The notes: generated by a model not told the origin, from the letters alone. 41,449 nucleotides of DNA from Nitrospira sp. UBA2082 (GCA_002331335.1 DCZO01000026.1:32556-74004), one strand, 5' to 3'. Counted from the stretch's first letter, positions 1 through 7,889 are shown. Translations and numbers: made by a program.

Positions 1-53
1 GCTGCCCGTTGGACAGGATCGATCTCTCGAAACACCCAGAGCCTAGAGCTCAT
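1..53 (-). CDS. Possible 5' end of a gene running off the left edge
   Basis: An ATG at 53-51 on the minus strand opens a frame that stays open to the window edge and reads MSSRLWVFREIDPVQRA. A GAGG sequence lies five bases upstream, a reasonable ribosome binding site. It lies downstream of the UBact gene in the same direction. In known UBact loci, proteasome and ligase or deligase genes sit nearby, so this could be the next gene of such a cluster. The 17 visible residues do not identify a family, and the frame could be chance. Confidence 0.35.
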   Translation of the reverse strand, partial: MSSRLWVFREIDPVQRA

Positions 54-276
54 CCTTGCCTCACCGTGGGCTGTAACCGATGACACCACCGACTCGTTGG
101 GATTTGAGCGGATGGTAATGGCTCTCCTCCCCTTTGTCAAACCGCCCGCGGAACGCATGAGAGACTGATATCAGAGGGAAATCGGGAACAACCCTGGATT
201 CTGGACACGGGGAGGGAACGATGAACGAGAGGCGCGAACGGAACAACGGAAGGAGAAGAGACAGGCGGGCAGCCTG

Positions 277-474
277 CTACTCGCCTCCCTTCTGGACGTA
301 GTTTTTTACGAATTCTTCGGCATTCTTTTCCAGCACATCGTCGATTTCATCGACGAGCTTGTCGATATCTTCCTTGAGCTTCTTGCCGGTCTCGATGACC
401 TTGGGATTGGCCTTGACGTCATCCTTGCCCTGGGGCTCCCGTTTCGGTTCCTGTTTGCGCTCCTGTTTTTCCAT
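277..474 (-). CDS. ubact: UBact, Pup-like ubiquitin-like protein modifier
   Basis: A 65-residue, highly charged protein. The N-terminal third is rich in Lys, Glu, Gln and Pro and looks disordered. Residues 25-60 form an amphipathic helical, coiled-coil-like segment (LKEDIDKLVDEIDDVLEKN). The C-terminus is KGGE. This architecture and the Gly-Gly-Glu end match Pup of actinobacteria and its Gram-negative relative UBact, reported from Nitrospirae and other phyla. By analogy with Pup, the C-terminal Glu would be joined to lysines of target proteins by a PafA-like ligase to mark them for a proteasome. That role is inferred from family. A strong GGAGGTG site sits seven bases before the ATG. Ligase and proteasome genes are not visible and would be expected to the left. 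The protein has no Cys or signal peptide, so it is cytoplasmic. Confidence 0.85.
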   Translation of the reverse strand: MEKQERKQEPKREPQGKDDVKANPKVIETGKKLKEDIDKLVDEIDDVLEKNAEEFVKNYVQKGGE

Positions 475-542
475 CCGAGCACCTCCCCCAGATCAGGGAC
501 TGTGTTGTGGTTCGCTCACTGCCATAATCATCACACAGGTTC

Positions 543-572
543 ACCTTACTCCACCTCGCCAAAACCCGTCAA
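543..572 (-). promoter_or_regulatory. Weak sigma-70-like promoter before UBact
   Basis: On the minus strand TTGACG (572-567) is followed after 18 bases by TAAGGT (548-543). The -35 element is good and the -10 is poor. It lies directly after the hairpin that ends the hppA unit, so UBact may have its own start site here. Confidence 0.3.
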
Positions 573-581
573 GGCAAGGGG

Positions 582-621
582 TAAAATGAGAAGCGCCGTC
601 CGGATCAATCCCGAACGGCGC
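582..621 (-). terminator. Hairpin terminator after hppA
   Basis: The minus strand folds into a 12-bp GC-rich stem (GCGCCGTTCGGG pairing with TCCGGACGGCGC, two G-U pairs) with a short loop. It is followed by TTCTCATTTTACC. The U-tract is interrupted, but the stem is strong and sits 38 bases after the hppA stop codon. Confidence 0.6.
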
Positions 622-658
622 CTCACGTGCCACAAACTGCGACTGCCAAGCCGCACTA

Positions 659-2713
659 TCAAACGATCAAGGAGACGATCAAGAGCGCAACGATGTTGAT
701 GACCTTGATCATCGGATTCACCGCCGGACCGGCCGTATCCTTATAGGGATCGCCGACCGTGTCACCGGTGACCGCGGCTTTGTGCGTGTCGGTCCCTTTC
801 AGACCCTGTTCCTCGATGAATTTCTTCGCATTGTCCCAGGCACCGCCGCCACTCGTCATCGAAATCGCGACGAACAGGCCGGTGACGATGCTGCCGACCA
901 ACACCCCACCGAGCGCCTGGGGTCCGAGGATCAGCCCGACGACCACGGGCGAAACCACCGGAATCAGCCCAGGAACCATCATTTTCGCGATAGCCGCCTT
1001 AGTGACGATATCGACACAGGTACCGTACTCCGGCTTCCCGGTCCCTTCCATGATGCCCTTGATCGTCCGAAACTGCCGGCGAACTTCTTCCACAATCAAA
1101 CCACCCGCTTCACCGACAGCTCGCATACAGAGGGCGCCAAAGATAAACGGCAGCATACCGCCCAAGAACAATCCGACCAGCACCTTGGGATTGGACAGGT
1201 CAAACGCCGCCAACGCAGGATTATGCGCCGCGACCTCACGGGAATATTCCGCAAACAGCACCACCGCCGCCAATCCAGCTGAGCCGATCGCATAGCCCTT
1301 CGTCACCGCCTTGGTTGTGTTGCCGACCGCGTCGAGCGGATCGGTGATGTCGCGCACCGCTTTGCCTAAGTGCGACATTTCGGCAATACCACCGGCATTG
1401 TCAGTGATGGGGCCGAACGCGTCGATCGCCACCACGATGCCGGCCATCGAGAGCATCGACACAGCCGCCACCGCGACACCGTATAGGCCACCGGAGTCCG
1501 CTCCGCCGCAAATCCAGAAACTCCCGAGAATGGCCGCCGCAATCACCACCACCGGCGCCGCCGTCGCCTGCATGCCGACCGCCAGCCCCGCGATGATATT
1601 CGTCGCATGGCCGGTTTCACTGGCCTTAGAGATATACTTCACCGGTTCGTAACTCTTCGAGGTGTAGTAGTCGGTAATGAACACCAGTGCCAAAGTCACA
1701 ATCAATCCGATCAGCGCCGCCGCGTAGTAGCTCATGCCGCTGACTCCGCCGACGCCGTCCATGATCTTCGACGTGATGGGGAAAAACGCCAGGGCAGCGA
1801 TGCCACCGGCCACGAACAGGCCCTTGTACAAGGCCGTCATGATCTCGCCGCCCTCGCTCACTTTCACGAACAGGATTCCAATGATCGTTGCGAAAATCGT
1901 CACACCGCCCAGCGCGAGCGGATAGAGAATCGGCGCGGTCGCCCCCTTGAACATCGTGAAGGCCAAGACCATCGCCGCGACCGTCGTCACCGCGTAGGTT
2001 TCAAACAGGTCGGCCGCCATACCGGCACAATCGCCGACATTGTCGCCGACGTTGTCCGCAATGACCGCCGGATTGCGAGGATCGTCTTCAGGGATGCCGG
2101 CTTCCACTTTTCCGACAAGATCCGCGCCGACGTCCGCTGCTTTGGTGTAGATGCCCCCTCCGACACGAGCGAAGACCGAGATCAAACTGCCGCCGAATCC
2201 AAGACTGAGCAAGGCGTGAATGGCTTTCTCTTGCCCGGCGATCGATTGCGCGATCGTATAGAAGCTCGTAATCGCCAACAGACCCAGACCGATCAGCAAC
2301 AGACCGGTCACTGCACCTCCTCGGAAGGCGACGGTCAAGGCGGCATTCATGCCATCGTGCGCCGCTTGAGCCGTCCGCACGTTCGCGCGCACCGCGATGA
2401 TCATGCCCACATAGCCGGCAATCGCCGACGCTCCCGCACCAACCAGAAACCCGATCGCCGTCAACAGGCCGAATTTGTCGGAGGCCGCCCCGGCCCCCCA
2501 GAGCACCACGAACAGCACAGCCGCCACCATCCCCACCGTCCGATACTGACGATTCATATAGGCGCTGGCGCCCTCCTGAATAGCCTTGGCAATTTCCTGC
2601 ATCTTTGCGTTGCCGGCGTTCAGTTTGAACACCCACATAGCCAGATAGAGGCCATAGGCAATGCCGGCCACAGCCGCGATCAATGCAAACGTGACAATCG
2701 CTGAATCACTCAC
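659..2713 (-). CDS. hppA: K+-independent membrane-bound proton pyrophosphatase
   Basis: A 684-residue integral membrane protein with about 16 hydrophobic segments, the usual size for the family. It hydrolyses pyrophosphate and pumps protons across the inner membrane. The catalytic signature DVGADLVGKVEAGIPEDDPR and the DNVGDNVGDCAGMAADLFE motif bind PPi and Mg2+, and a second acidic motif (DTVGDPYKDTAGPAVNP) lies near the C-terminus. The sequence GNTTKAVTKG carries Lys and Thr where potassium-dependent enzymes carry Ala and Gly, which marks the K+-independent, H+-pumping class. Translation starts at GTG (2713), eight bases after AGGAGGG. In an organism with a tight energy budget this pump would recover energy from biosynthetic pyrophosphate (inference). 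A strong hairpin follows the gene. Confidence 0.96.
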   Translation of the reverse strand: MSDSAIVTFALIAAVAGIAYGLYLAMWVFKLNAGNAKMQEIAKAIQEGASAYMNRQYRTVGMVAAVLFVVLWGAGAASDKFGLLTAIGFLVGAGASAIAGYVGMIIAVRANVRTAQAAHDGMNAALTVAFRGGAVTGLLLIGLGLLAITSFYTIAQSIAGQEKAIHALLSLGFGGSLISVFARVGGGIYTKAADVGADLVGKVEAGIPEDDPRNPAVIADNVGDNVGDCAGMAADLFETYAVTTVAAMVLAFTMFKGATAPILYPLALGGVTIFATIIGILFVKVSEGGEIMTALYKGLFVAGGIAALAFFPITSKIMDGVGGVSGMSYYAAALIGLIVTLALVFITDYYTSKSYEPVKYISKASETGHATNIIAGLAVGMQATAAPVVVIAAAILGSFWICGGADSGGLYGVAVAAVSMLSMAGIVVAIDAFGPITDNAGGIAEMSHLGKAVRDITDPLDAVGNTTKAVTKGYAIGSAGLAAVVLFAEYSREVAAHNPALAAFDLSNPKVLVGLFLGGMLPFIFGALCMRAVGEAGGLIVEEVRRQFRTIKGIMEGTGKPEYGTCVDIVTKAAIAKMMVPGLIPVVSPVVVGLILGPQALGGVLVGSIVTGLFVAISMTSGGGAWDNAKKFIEEQGLKGTDTHKAAVTGDTVGDPYKDTAGPAVNPMIKVINIVALLIVSLIV

Positions 2714-2742
2714 GGGATACCCTCCTAGTGGATAAACGCACT

Positions 2743-2772
2743 CCTTATGTCACACGGCTGCCCGTGGCTTCA
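2743..2772 (-). promoter_or_regulatory. Possible hppA promoter
   Basis: Reading the minus strand, TTGAAG (2772-2767), an 18-base spacer and CATAAG (2748-2743) lie about 30 bases before the hppA start. Each hexamer matches the sigma-70 consensus at four of six positions. Confidence 0.3.
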
Positions 2773-2951
2773 ACCCATCCAAAGTACATGAGGCAAGTGG
2801 GGAAACCGTCAGATACGCAGGAGCAGCGAGCGGCTAACTATCGGAAAAGCCGCGCCATTCTATACAGATGAGCCTGGCGGATCAAGACGAAAGATGAGGT
2901 GGGCAATAGGTACATTCGTATCGAAAGATCGGGACACATCGATGCTCTGGG

Positions 2952-2980
2952 TTTACGCCGACGACCGACTTTGTTATAGT
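2952..2980 (+). promoter_or_regulatory. Predicted promoter for the plus-strand gene pair
   Basis: TTTACG (2952-2957) and TATAGT (2975-2980) are separated by 17 bases, 20 bases before the first plus-strand start codon. The -10 box matches the consensus at five of six positions. Confidence 0.5.
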
Positions 2981-3000
2981 CCGCCGAGATCGGAGCGGTG

Positions 3001-3255
3001 ATGGGACTGGAACCGAACTACATCGTCATCGACGGCCAGAATTTCAGCAAAGCCAAGCTGGCGCTGGACAATCACGTCTACAAAAACTGCCAGATCGACG
3101 ACTGTGATCTCTACTATAGCGGCGGGCAATACGAACTGCTGGATACCCACATCACCAATTCGCGCCTGATCCTCAATCACCCGGCCAAGGGCATCTACAA
3201 CGCCCTGCAAATCTTCAAGATGAAATCGCCAGGCTCGCGCATCGTCTTCGAGTAA
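3001..3255 (+). CDS. Small protein of unknown function, beta-rich
   Basis: An 84-residue protein without signal peptide or membrane segment that I do not recognise. It is rich in short strand-like stretches separated by turns: YIVIDGQNFSKAKL, then CQIDDCDLYYSGGQ, then THITNSRLILNHP. This resembles short right-handed beta-helix or pentapeptide-like coils, but no repeat is regular enough to be sure. The start at ATG 3001 is preferred over GTG 2998 because GGAG lies five bases upstream of the ATG. A promoter-like pair lies just upstream. The stop is 19 bases before the methyltransferase-like gene, so the two are probably co-transcribed. Confidence 0.7.
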   Translation: MGLEPNYIVIDGQNFSKAKLALDNHVYKNCQIDDCDLYYSGGQYELLDTHITNSRLILNHPAKGIYNALQIFKMKSPGSRIVFE

Positions 3256-3274
3256 GGTCCGAAGGACATCGCCC

Positions 3275-3958
3275 TTGTCCTATACCTACGACTACACCAG
3301 CAAGACGGCCGGTGAGAGCGCCCCCAGGCGATATTTCCGCTCCTTCAAGATGGCGCTCACCCGCTGCGTCAGAACCAAGACGTTCCGATTCGACGGCAGG
3401 GAATACGAGTACCTGTATCACCCCTACAATAGGACCTGGAAGAACGAGCGCGGCGTCGAAATCCCCATCTTTCGTGAGATCCTGCTACAACATGAATCCC
3501 AGCGGATCCTCGAAGTCGGCAACGTCCTCTCGCACTATTTTCCCATTCAACATGACGTCGTCGACAAGTACGAGGTCAGTCCCGGCGTCATCAACAAGGA
3601 TATCGTCGAGTTTATTCCTCAGCACAAATACGACCTCATCGTCAGCATCTCGACGTTGGAACATGTCGGGTGGGACGAACAACCGCAGGAACCGGCCAAG
3701 CTGCTCCAGGCAATCGAGCATCTCCGATCCGCCTGCCTGGCTCCCGGTGGCAACCTCGTCGCCAGCTTACCGGTCGGCTACAACAAGTTTTTCGACGGGT
3801 TGCTCCGGGACGGTAAGAGCCCCTTCACTACGCAGCACCTTCTCAAGCGAATCTCAACGCAGAACTACTGGGTGGAGTCTGATTGGAATGGTTGCAAGGA
3901 TGCGACCTACGGCCGATTCGTCGCCCACGCGATCTGCATCGGGATCATCCAGGGATGA
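3275..3958 (+). CDS. SAM-dependent methyltransferase-like protein
   Basis: A 227-residue soluble protein. RILEVGNVLSHY (around residues 75-86) fits glycine-poor motif I of class I methyltransferases. VVDKYE supplies the acidic residue at the end of strand 2. DLIVSISTLEHVGWDE (around 123-138) fits motif IV, and LAPGGNLVASLPVGY fits the post-motif strand of this fold. The expected reaction is methyl transfer from S-adenosylmethionine, and the substrate is unknown. Motif I has Asn-Val-Leu where most enzymes have more glycine, so SAM binding may be modified or lost. The start is TTG at 3275 with GAAGGA eight bases upstream, and no ATG in frame fits better. It follows the small protein gene and converges with the cytochrome gene on the other strand. 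Confidence 0.75.
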   Translation: MSYTYDYTSKTAGESAPRRYFRSFKMALTRCVRTKTFRFDGREYEYLYHPYNRTWKNERGVEIPIFREILLQHESQRILEVGNVLSHYFPIQHDVVDKYEVSPGVINKDIVEFIPQHKYDLIVSISTLEHVGWDEQPQEPAKLLQAIEHLRSACLAPGGNLVASLPVGYNKFFDGLLRDGKSPFTTQHLLKRISTQNYWVESDWNGCKDATYGRFVAHAICIGIIQG

Positions 3959-3961
3959 GCG

Positions 3962-3981
3962 TTCCTCTGAAAACAGAGGAA
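3962..3981. terminator. Perfect hairpin between convergent genes
   Basis: TTCCTCTG, a loop of four A, then CAGAGGAA: an 8-bp perfect stem in the 38-base gap between the methyltransferase and the convergent cytochrome gene. It could stop transcription from both sides. There is no good T-run on either side, so strength is uncertain. Confidence 0.5.
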
Positions 3982-3996
3982 ATCCGTGAAGCGTCG

Positions 3997-5265
3997 TTAC
4001 TTGCCGACCGGAACATTCTCCGTCCGTTTGACAATTTCAATCGGCTGGAAGACCGGATCCTGCGAGCCTTTTGAGGATTCGGCTTCGACCCGTTCGAGAA
4101 ACGGCGCAGGGCCGGTGATCGGGCCATAGGTGAGAACGGCTTCGACATCGAAGGTTTTGGTATCTTTCGGCGTGGGGAATGAAAACGTTTCCGTTCGAGT
4201 TTCTTCCGGCTTCAGCACGGTATCGTCCAGCACTTTGACCGCGTCAAAATCAAAAACGGTCTTCTGCCCCTTGGCATCCACATAGGTCCGCCCGAAGACC
4301 CGGCTGTCGGCAAAGACGGTCTTGAGATTTTTGCCTTTCACCTCCAGATTCAAGACAACCGTGGCCCAGGCCGGATGGGTCGTCGGCAGATTATGCGGCA
4401 CCAGGCTCTGGACCTTCACTGTCACGGTAGTCTTGTCGCCATCGATCTTCGTCTGCACGTCCAACTTCGCCGCGTCCTGGCGCAACGTCCCGATGCGGCC
4501 GGGAAATGTATGGTTGGCGACTTTGCGTTTCTTTTCCCCGTTGGCCGATTCACCGACCTGTTCAGGCATGTGGCAGTGCTGGCATTCCTTGCCGGACTTC
4601 ACGGCCTGGCTACGGTCCCAGCTGCCGAGCAAGTCATTCGCTTTACCGAGATTCGCGGCGGACGGCACCGACTGATGGCAGTTCAGGCAGAGATCGGATT
4701 TCTGAAATAGCTCCAAATCCATCGATTGATGCGCGAGGTTTTGGACCGCATCCTTGTAGGGGCCATAGAGAGTCTTGCTGCCAATCTCGTATTTCGGCTC
4801 CGGCGGATGTTTGGCGCGGTCCACCTGCTTGATCAGATGGCACTGTGAGCAGGCGACGCCGTCCAGCGACGGATCGCCGGACCGTACCTGATCGACGAAC
4901 AGCTGGGCATGGTCGGGAAACTCCCGTGCTTGTGGAGCATGACATCGAAAGCAGAGCGCCTTATCTTTACCTCCGGACGAGTTGAGATAGGCTTCAAGGG
5001 ACATCCGAAAGGCAGGAGAATGGATGGATTTCGAGAGCGGCGAAGTTTCCCACTCTTCAAAGACCCGCTCATGGCAACGTTTGCACTTGTTGGAATGGGG
5101 GAAAGCCTTCTCGATGAGGGCCTGCGGTTTGACGTCCTGAGCCAGCGCATCCGTTGCTCCACCAAGCAGCAAACAATTCCATCCCATTACCAATGCGACA
5201 AGTCCCGCTGCTATGGCCGCGGATTGCAACCGATATTCCAGTGAGTTCTTACAACGATTTCGCAC
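3997..5265 (-). CDS. Periplasmic pentaheme cytochrome c (second of a tandem pair)
   Basis: A 422-residue protein with an N-terminal signal segment (residues 14-42, ending near ALAQD). It has five CXXCH heme-binding motifs at about residues 61, 105, 139, 193 and 228. The cytochrome half resembles the cytochrome c552/c554 type of multiheme domain. The C-terminal half (about 260-390) has no heme motif and looks like an all-beta domain with long strands. It probably carries electrons in the periplasm. The GTG start at 5265 overlaps the end of the upstream gene by 17 bases, and no clear ribosome site is visible, so translation is probably coupled. The upstream gene is a clear paralogue with heme motifs at matching intervals. 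It is the last gene of the long minus-strand run. Confidence 0.88.
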   Translation of the reverse strand: MRNRCKNSLEYRLQSAAIAAGLVALVMGWNCLLLGGATDALAQDVKPQALIEKAFPHSNKCKRCHERVFEEWETSPLSKSIHSPAFRMSLEAYLNSSGGKDKALCFRCHAPQAREFPDHAQLFVDQVRSGDPSLDGVACSQCHLIKQVDRAKHPPEPKYEIGSKTLYGPYKDAVQNLAHQSMDLELFQKSDLCLNCHQSVPSAANLGKANDLLGSWDRSQAVKSGKECQHCHMPEQVGESANGEKKRKVANHTFPGRIGTLRQDAAKLDVQTKIDGDKTTVTVKVQSLVPHNLPTTHPAWATVVLNLEVKGKNLKTVFADSRVFGRTYVDAKGQKTVFDFDAVKVLDDTVLKPEETRTETFSFPTPKDTKTFDVEAVLTYGPITGPAPFLERVEAESSKGSQDPVFQPIEIVKRTENVPVGK

Positions 5266-6538
5266 GATAGGTCAGCATGCGCGGCCGCGTGTATTCATGA
5301 ATAATCTGCTTGGCCTCGTCCCGCTCCTTGTCACTGCTCAACGTAGCCAGATATTTGTTCTTCAACATCGGCTCGGGAGTTGGAATCAGTGCATAGGTCA
5401 ACACCGCTTCCACCGTGGTCGCCGCCGAACCGTCTGGTACCGTCAGCGCAAACGGAACCTTTCTCGTATGGCCCCCTTTGATGAAAGGGTCGGGAATCGC
5501 GCCGCGGAGAATCTTGTCGTAGGGCAACCCGAATTGTTTCGTGTCTTCGGCCAACACGTGGCCCGTTGCGTCTTTCACGGTTATGGCCAGAAAGAACTGT
5601 TTCAGCACCGGATCACCATCGGGAAAACTGTGCGGCAGGCTGCCGACTTTCACCAGCACCGTTCCCTCCAGTGCGCCTCCTGTTTTCTTGACGTCGATAT
5701 CGACACGGGGCGTCCATTCGGCCTGGAGGTTGCGATTTCTCAGCATGGTGCCGGACACCACGACTCCGCGAAACCAGTGGCGCCCGATGGCTCTGGTCAT
5801 GGCTCCCCGCCTTGACGTCGAACTGCCGGTCGAGGGTTCCATGTGGCAATCCTGACAGACCGTACCTTGAAGAATTTCTCCCGGCAGCCCCTTCTGCGTC
5901 ACGTCTTTCACTTTGTCGAAATGGCACGACGCGCAATAGGCGGCTTCGCGGAACAGCGGGGACTGCGCGGCCTGATGAACCAGATTCTCCTCCGGATCGG
6001 CAAAGGGCCCGTAGAGCACCGGTCCAGGTTTCAGCTTGAAGGTCGGCGGCGGATTGATGGTCCGATCCACCTCATGAATCAAGTGGCAAGAGGCGCACCC
6101 GATTCCTTCGATCTGAGGTTTGCCGGCCAAGATTTGCGCCGTAATCTTTTCAACATGCTGCGGGAAGACCGCCGTAGAGGGCACATGGCACGAGAGACAC
6201 CGGCCCCGCTCTTCCACGGTCGGATTGGTCTGCGCCCACAGGCCCAGCACCGTTCGGAACACCGGCGAGTCCAGCGAGGTGCCGTGCAGAAGCGCCGCAT
6301 CGACCCGTCCAAACGTTTTCAAGTCCGGTGTTTGCTCACGGACTCCCTTCCACTCGTCATAATGGCGGTCATGGCACTGCTTACAGTCTTCCGACCGGAC
6401 GAACACTTTTTCAATTTCGGCCACCCAATCAGGTGTCGCCTTCTCGTCGGACGTCTGTGCAATGGCATTTTTATTGAGCAAGCCGTACACGCAGGCAAGC
6501 AAGAGAAGTCCGACCATGTATCGTCTGATCATCAGCAC
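5249..6538 (-). CDS. Periplasmic pentaheme cytochrome c (first of a tandem pair)
   Basis: A 429-residue protein with a signal peptide (hydrophobic residues 8-21, probable cleavage after NAIAQ). Five CXXCH motifs lie at about residues 52, 114, 148, 202 and 228, followed by a heme-free C-terminal beta-type domain (about 270-410). The order and spacing of hemes, the shared LYGP(Y/F) segment after heme 3, and the C-terminal domain match the downstream neighbour, so the pair arose by duplication. The start is GTG 6538 with GGGGAG six bases upstream; ATG at 6532 is an alternative. Position after an NxrC-like and a PDZ protein suggests it takes electrons from a periplasmic oxidoreductase, which is inference from neighbours. 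Confidence 0.88.
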   Translation of the reverse strand: MLMIRRYMVGLLLLACVYGLLNKNAIAQTSDEKATPDWVAEIEKVFVRSEDCKQCHDRHYDEWKGVREQTPDLKTFGRVDAALLHGTSLDSPVFRTVLGLWAQTNPTVEERGRCLSCHVPSTAVFPQHVEKITAQILAGKPQIEGIGCASCHLIHEVDRTINPPPTFKLKPGPVLYGPFADPEENLVHQAAQSPLFREAAYCASCHFDKVKDVTQKGLPGEILQGTVCQDCHMEPSTGSSTSRRGAMTRAIGRHWFRGVVVSGTMLRNRNLQAEWTPRVDIDVKKTGGALEGTVLVKVGSLPHSFPDGDPVLKQFFLAITVKDATGHVLAEDTKQFGLPYDKILRGAIPDPFIKGGHTRKVPFALTVPDGSAATTVEAVLTYALIPTPEPMLKNKYLATLSSDKERDEAKQIIHEYTRPRMLTYRAKSL

Positions 6539-6545
6539 TCTGTTC

Positions 6546-6592
6546 TCCCCGTACCCCTTGCCCCTTATTCCTTGCGCGTACTCCTTGCCACT
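6546..6592. repeat. Degenerate short direct repeats in an intergenic gap
   Basis: The plus strand reads as imperfect copies of a 10-14 base unit ending in CCTTGC: CCCCGTACCCCTTGC, CCCTTATTCCTTGC and GCGTACTCCTTGCC. It fills the gap between the PDZ gene and the first pentaheme cytochrome. The function is unknown. Confidence 0.4.
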
Positions 6593-6604
6593 CGCAAAAT
6601 TGTG

Positions 6605-7039
6605 CTAATCCCGTTTGCAGCCGACGAAATGAAAGTTGACTCCCCACCCGACCGGATCTCCGGGGTCGGCCGCCTCATACGTGCCGACCGTGAAGTTGCA
6701 TCCCTTCATCGCTTTCTTGATGGCCATTCCGAAGTCCGTCATGTTCCGGATTTCCTGTTTGTCGATTTCCTTGATGACCGAGCGGACTTTGATGCCCGCA
6801 AAGTCCGCGCGTGAGTTGCCGATCACTTCGAACACCGCCACGCCTTGTGCCTGTTGGAGCTTCAACTCCTGCTGGATCTCTTCATCCACGGCCCCGACAA
6901 CAATCCCGAATTCCTCCCCAAGTCGGGCCGCTTCTTCCTCGGTCATGGCGTCAGGTTGCGGCGCAGCCTGTACGCCCTCTGCGCCAACGAAGAAAAGAAT
7001 ACTGATCAGCGCGACGCTCAGCAGTCCTCTTGCGGTCAC
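6605..7039 (-). CDS. Secreted PDZ-domain protein
   Basis: A 144-residue protein starting at GTG 7039 with AGGGAGAG upstream, and a signal peptide (ARGLLSVALISILFFVGAEG, cleavage near VQAAP). After an acidic helix (EEEAARLGEEFGIVVGAVD) comes a single PDZ-like domain: GVAVFEVIGNSRADFAGIKV, then VIKEIDKQEIRNMTDF, the usual order of the carboxylate-binding loop and second helix. No protease domain is attached. Two cysteines (CNFTVG and the near-terminal CKRD) may pair. A much longer upstream reading frame exists but overlaps the previous gene and is Arg/Ser-rich, so it was rejected. The gene begins 16 bases after the NxrC-like gene. A role in scaffolding or quality control of the neighbouring periplasmic proteins is inference. 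Confidence 0.8.
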   Translation of the reverse strand: MTARGLLSVALISILFFVGAEGVQAAPQPDAMTEEEAARLGEEFGIVVGAVDEEIQQELKLQQAQGVAVFEVIGNSRADFAGIKVRSVIKEIDKQEIRNMTDFGMAIKKAMKGCNFTVGTYEAADPGDPVGWGVNFHFVGCKRD

Positions 7040-7055
7040 GAGGTGGCTCTCCCTG

Positions 7056-7889
7056 CTAGGACTTGGCCGCGGGATCGATCGCCAGCTGAAACCACGGTGC
7101 CACAGACTTCTGGCCGTTGCGTTCCTTGTTCTCCCCGTTCCAGACGGCGAACGACACGGTCTGCACTCGGCCGGGAGTGAGCGTTGCCTCGTTGTCTTGT
7201 TCCTCGCTGACAAGCGGGCGGTGCATCACGACGTGCCACACCCCATCCTTCCACAGAGCCTTGCCTTGGACGCGGCCCTGCTTGTCTTTCGTCGTCAGCG
7301 TGCTGAAGCCGCCGCCGATCAAATCTTCAACCGAGGAGATCCTTCGCGGGATGACTTCGAACGTGCGGACCCCGCCTTCCTTCTTCTCAGGTGTCCGAGC
7401 CGCCCGCCGATCGATATCGCTTTGCCAATCCGCTTTCCAGTGCCAGATGTTGATGTAATGGTCCAATTGCCCCATGCAGAAAAAGGCCGGCGCATCGCCG
7501 AGCGGCAAGCCAATGGCCACCCCATCCCGAAACGTCCCCGGTGTCAATCGATCGTTCTTGGTGTTGTCCTGCCATTCCAGGAGAAAGGCGATGTCATGAC
7601 CGTTGTGCAGCGACCGCACCGTCAGCGCCCGGGCACTCGGCTCCGGCCACACCGGCCGTGTAATAACCTGCCCGCTTAAGGGAATCGTCATGGCCGGAAT
7701 CTGCCCCCACACCGTATCCTCTGGCCCTTGGGGAAGATCGCCTTGGACCAGATGCGAACGGATCGTGATGCCTTCGGAGCTGACGAGTGGAATTCCAAAT
7801 CCGCCGAGGAAACTGGCCGCCAGGATCAGGCCGGACAAGCACGCAAATAGGGCAGGACGAGAGCGGCAGAAGGTCGTCATTCGCACCAT
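7056..7889 (-). CDS. NxrC-like heme b subunit of the type II DMSO reductase family
   Basis: A 277-residue secreted protein with an N-terminal hydrophobic export signal (about residues 13-35). The rest fits the ethylbenzene dehydrogenase gamma / NxrC family, a beta-sandwich that binds one heme b and passes electrons from the iron-sulfur subunit. Family features seen are the opening VWGQIPAMTIPLSGQ, FLLEWQDNTKND, FFCMGQ with the candidate Met ligand, and ERNGQKSVAPW near the C-terminus with the candidate Lys ligand. It is shorter than the paralogue at 13590-14540, lacking the insert between NIWHWKADWQ and the later strands. It sits between an NHL propeller and a PDZ protein in the long run, and no alpha or beta subunit is adjacent. 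The substrate of its enzyme cannot be read from this subunit. Confidence 0.85.
   Translation of the reverse strand: MVRMTTFCRSRPALFACLSGLILAASFLGGFGIPLVSSEGITIRSHLVQGDLPQGPEDTVWGQIPAMTIPLSGQVITRPVWPEPSARALTVRSLHNGHDIAFLLEWQDNTKNDRLTPGTFRDGVAIGLPLGDAPAFFCMGQLDHYINIWHWKADWQSDIDRRAARTPEKKEGGVRTFEVIPRRISSVEDLIGGGFSTLTTKDKQGRVQGKALWKDGVWHVVMHRPLVSEEQDNEATLTPGRVQTVSFAVWNGENKERNGQKSVAPWFQLAIDPAAKS

Noticed and set aside
61..246. Minus-strand frame of 61 residues after UBact
   Set aside because: Composition is unlike a protein here, with no ribosome site and no recognisable features; it overlaps the likely leader of the gene at the left edge.
255..276. Short hairpin after UBact as a terminator
   Set aside because: The stem is only about five base pairs and no T-run follows.
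1607..2704. Plus-strand frame of 365 residues opposite hppA
   Set aside because: It is the antisense shadow of a strongly conserved gene, rich in Arg, His and Gln.
7040..7213. N-terminal extension of the PDZ protein
   Set aside because: It overlaps the upstream NxrC-like gene and is Arg/Ser-rich; GTG 7039 has a ribosome site and starts a signal peptide.
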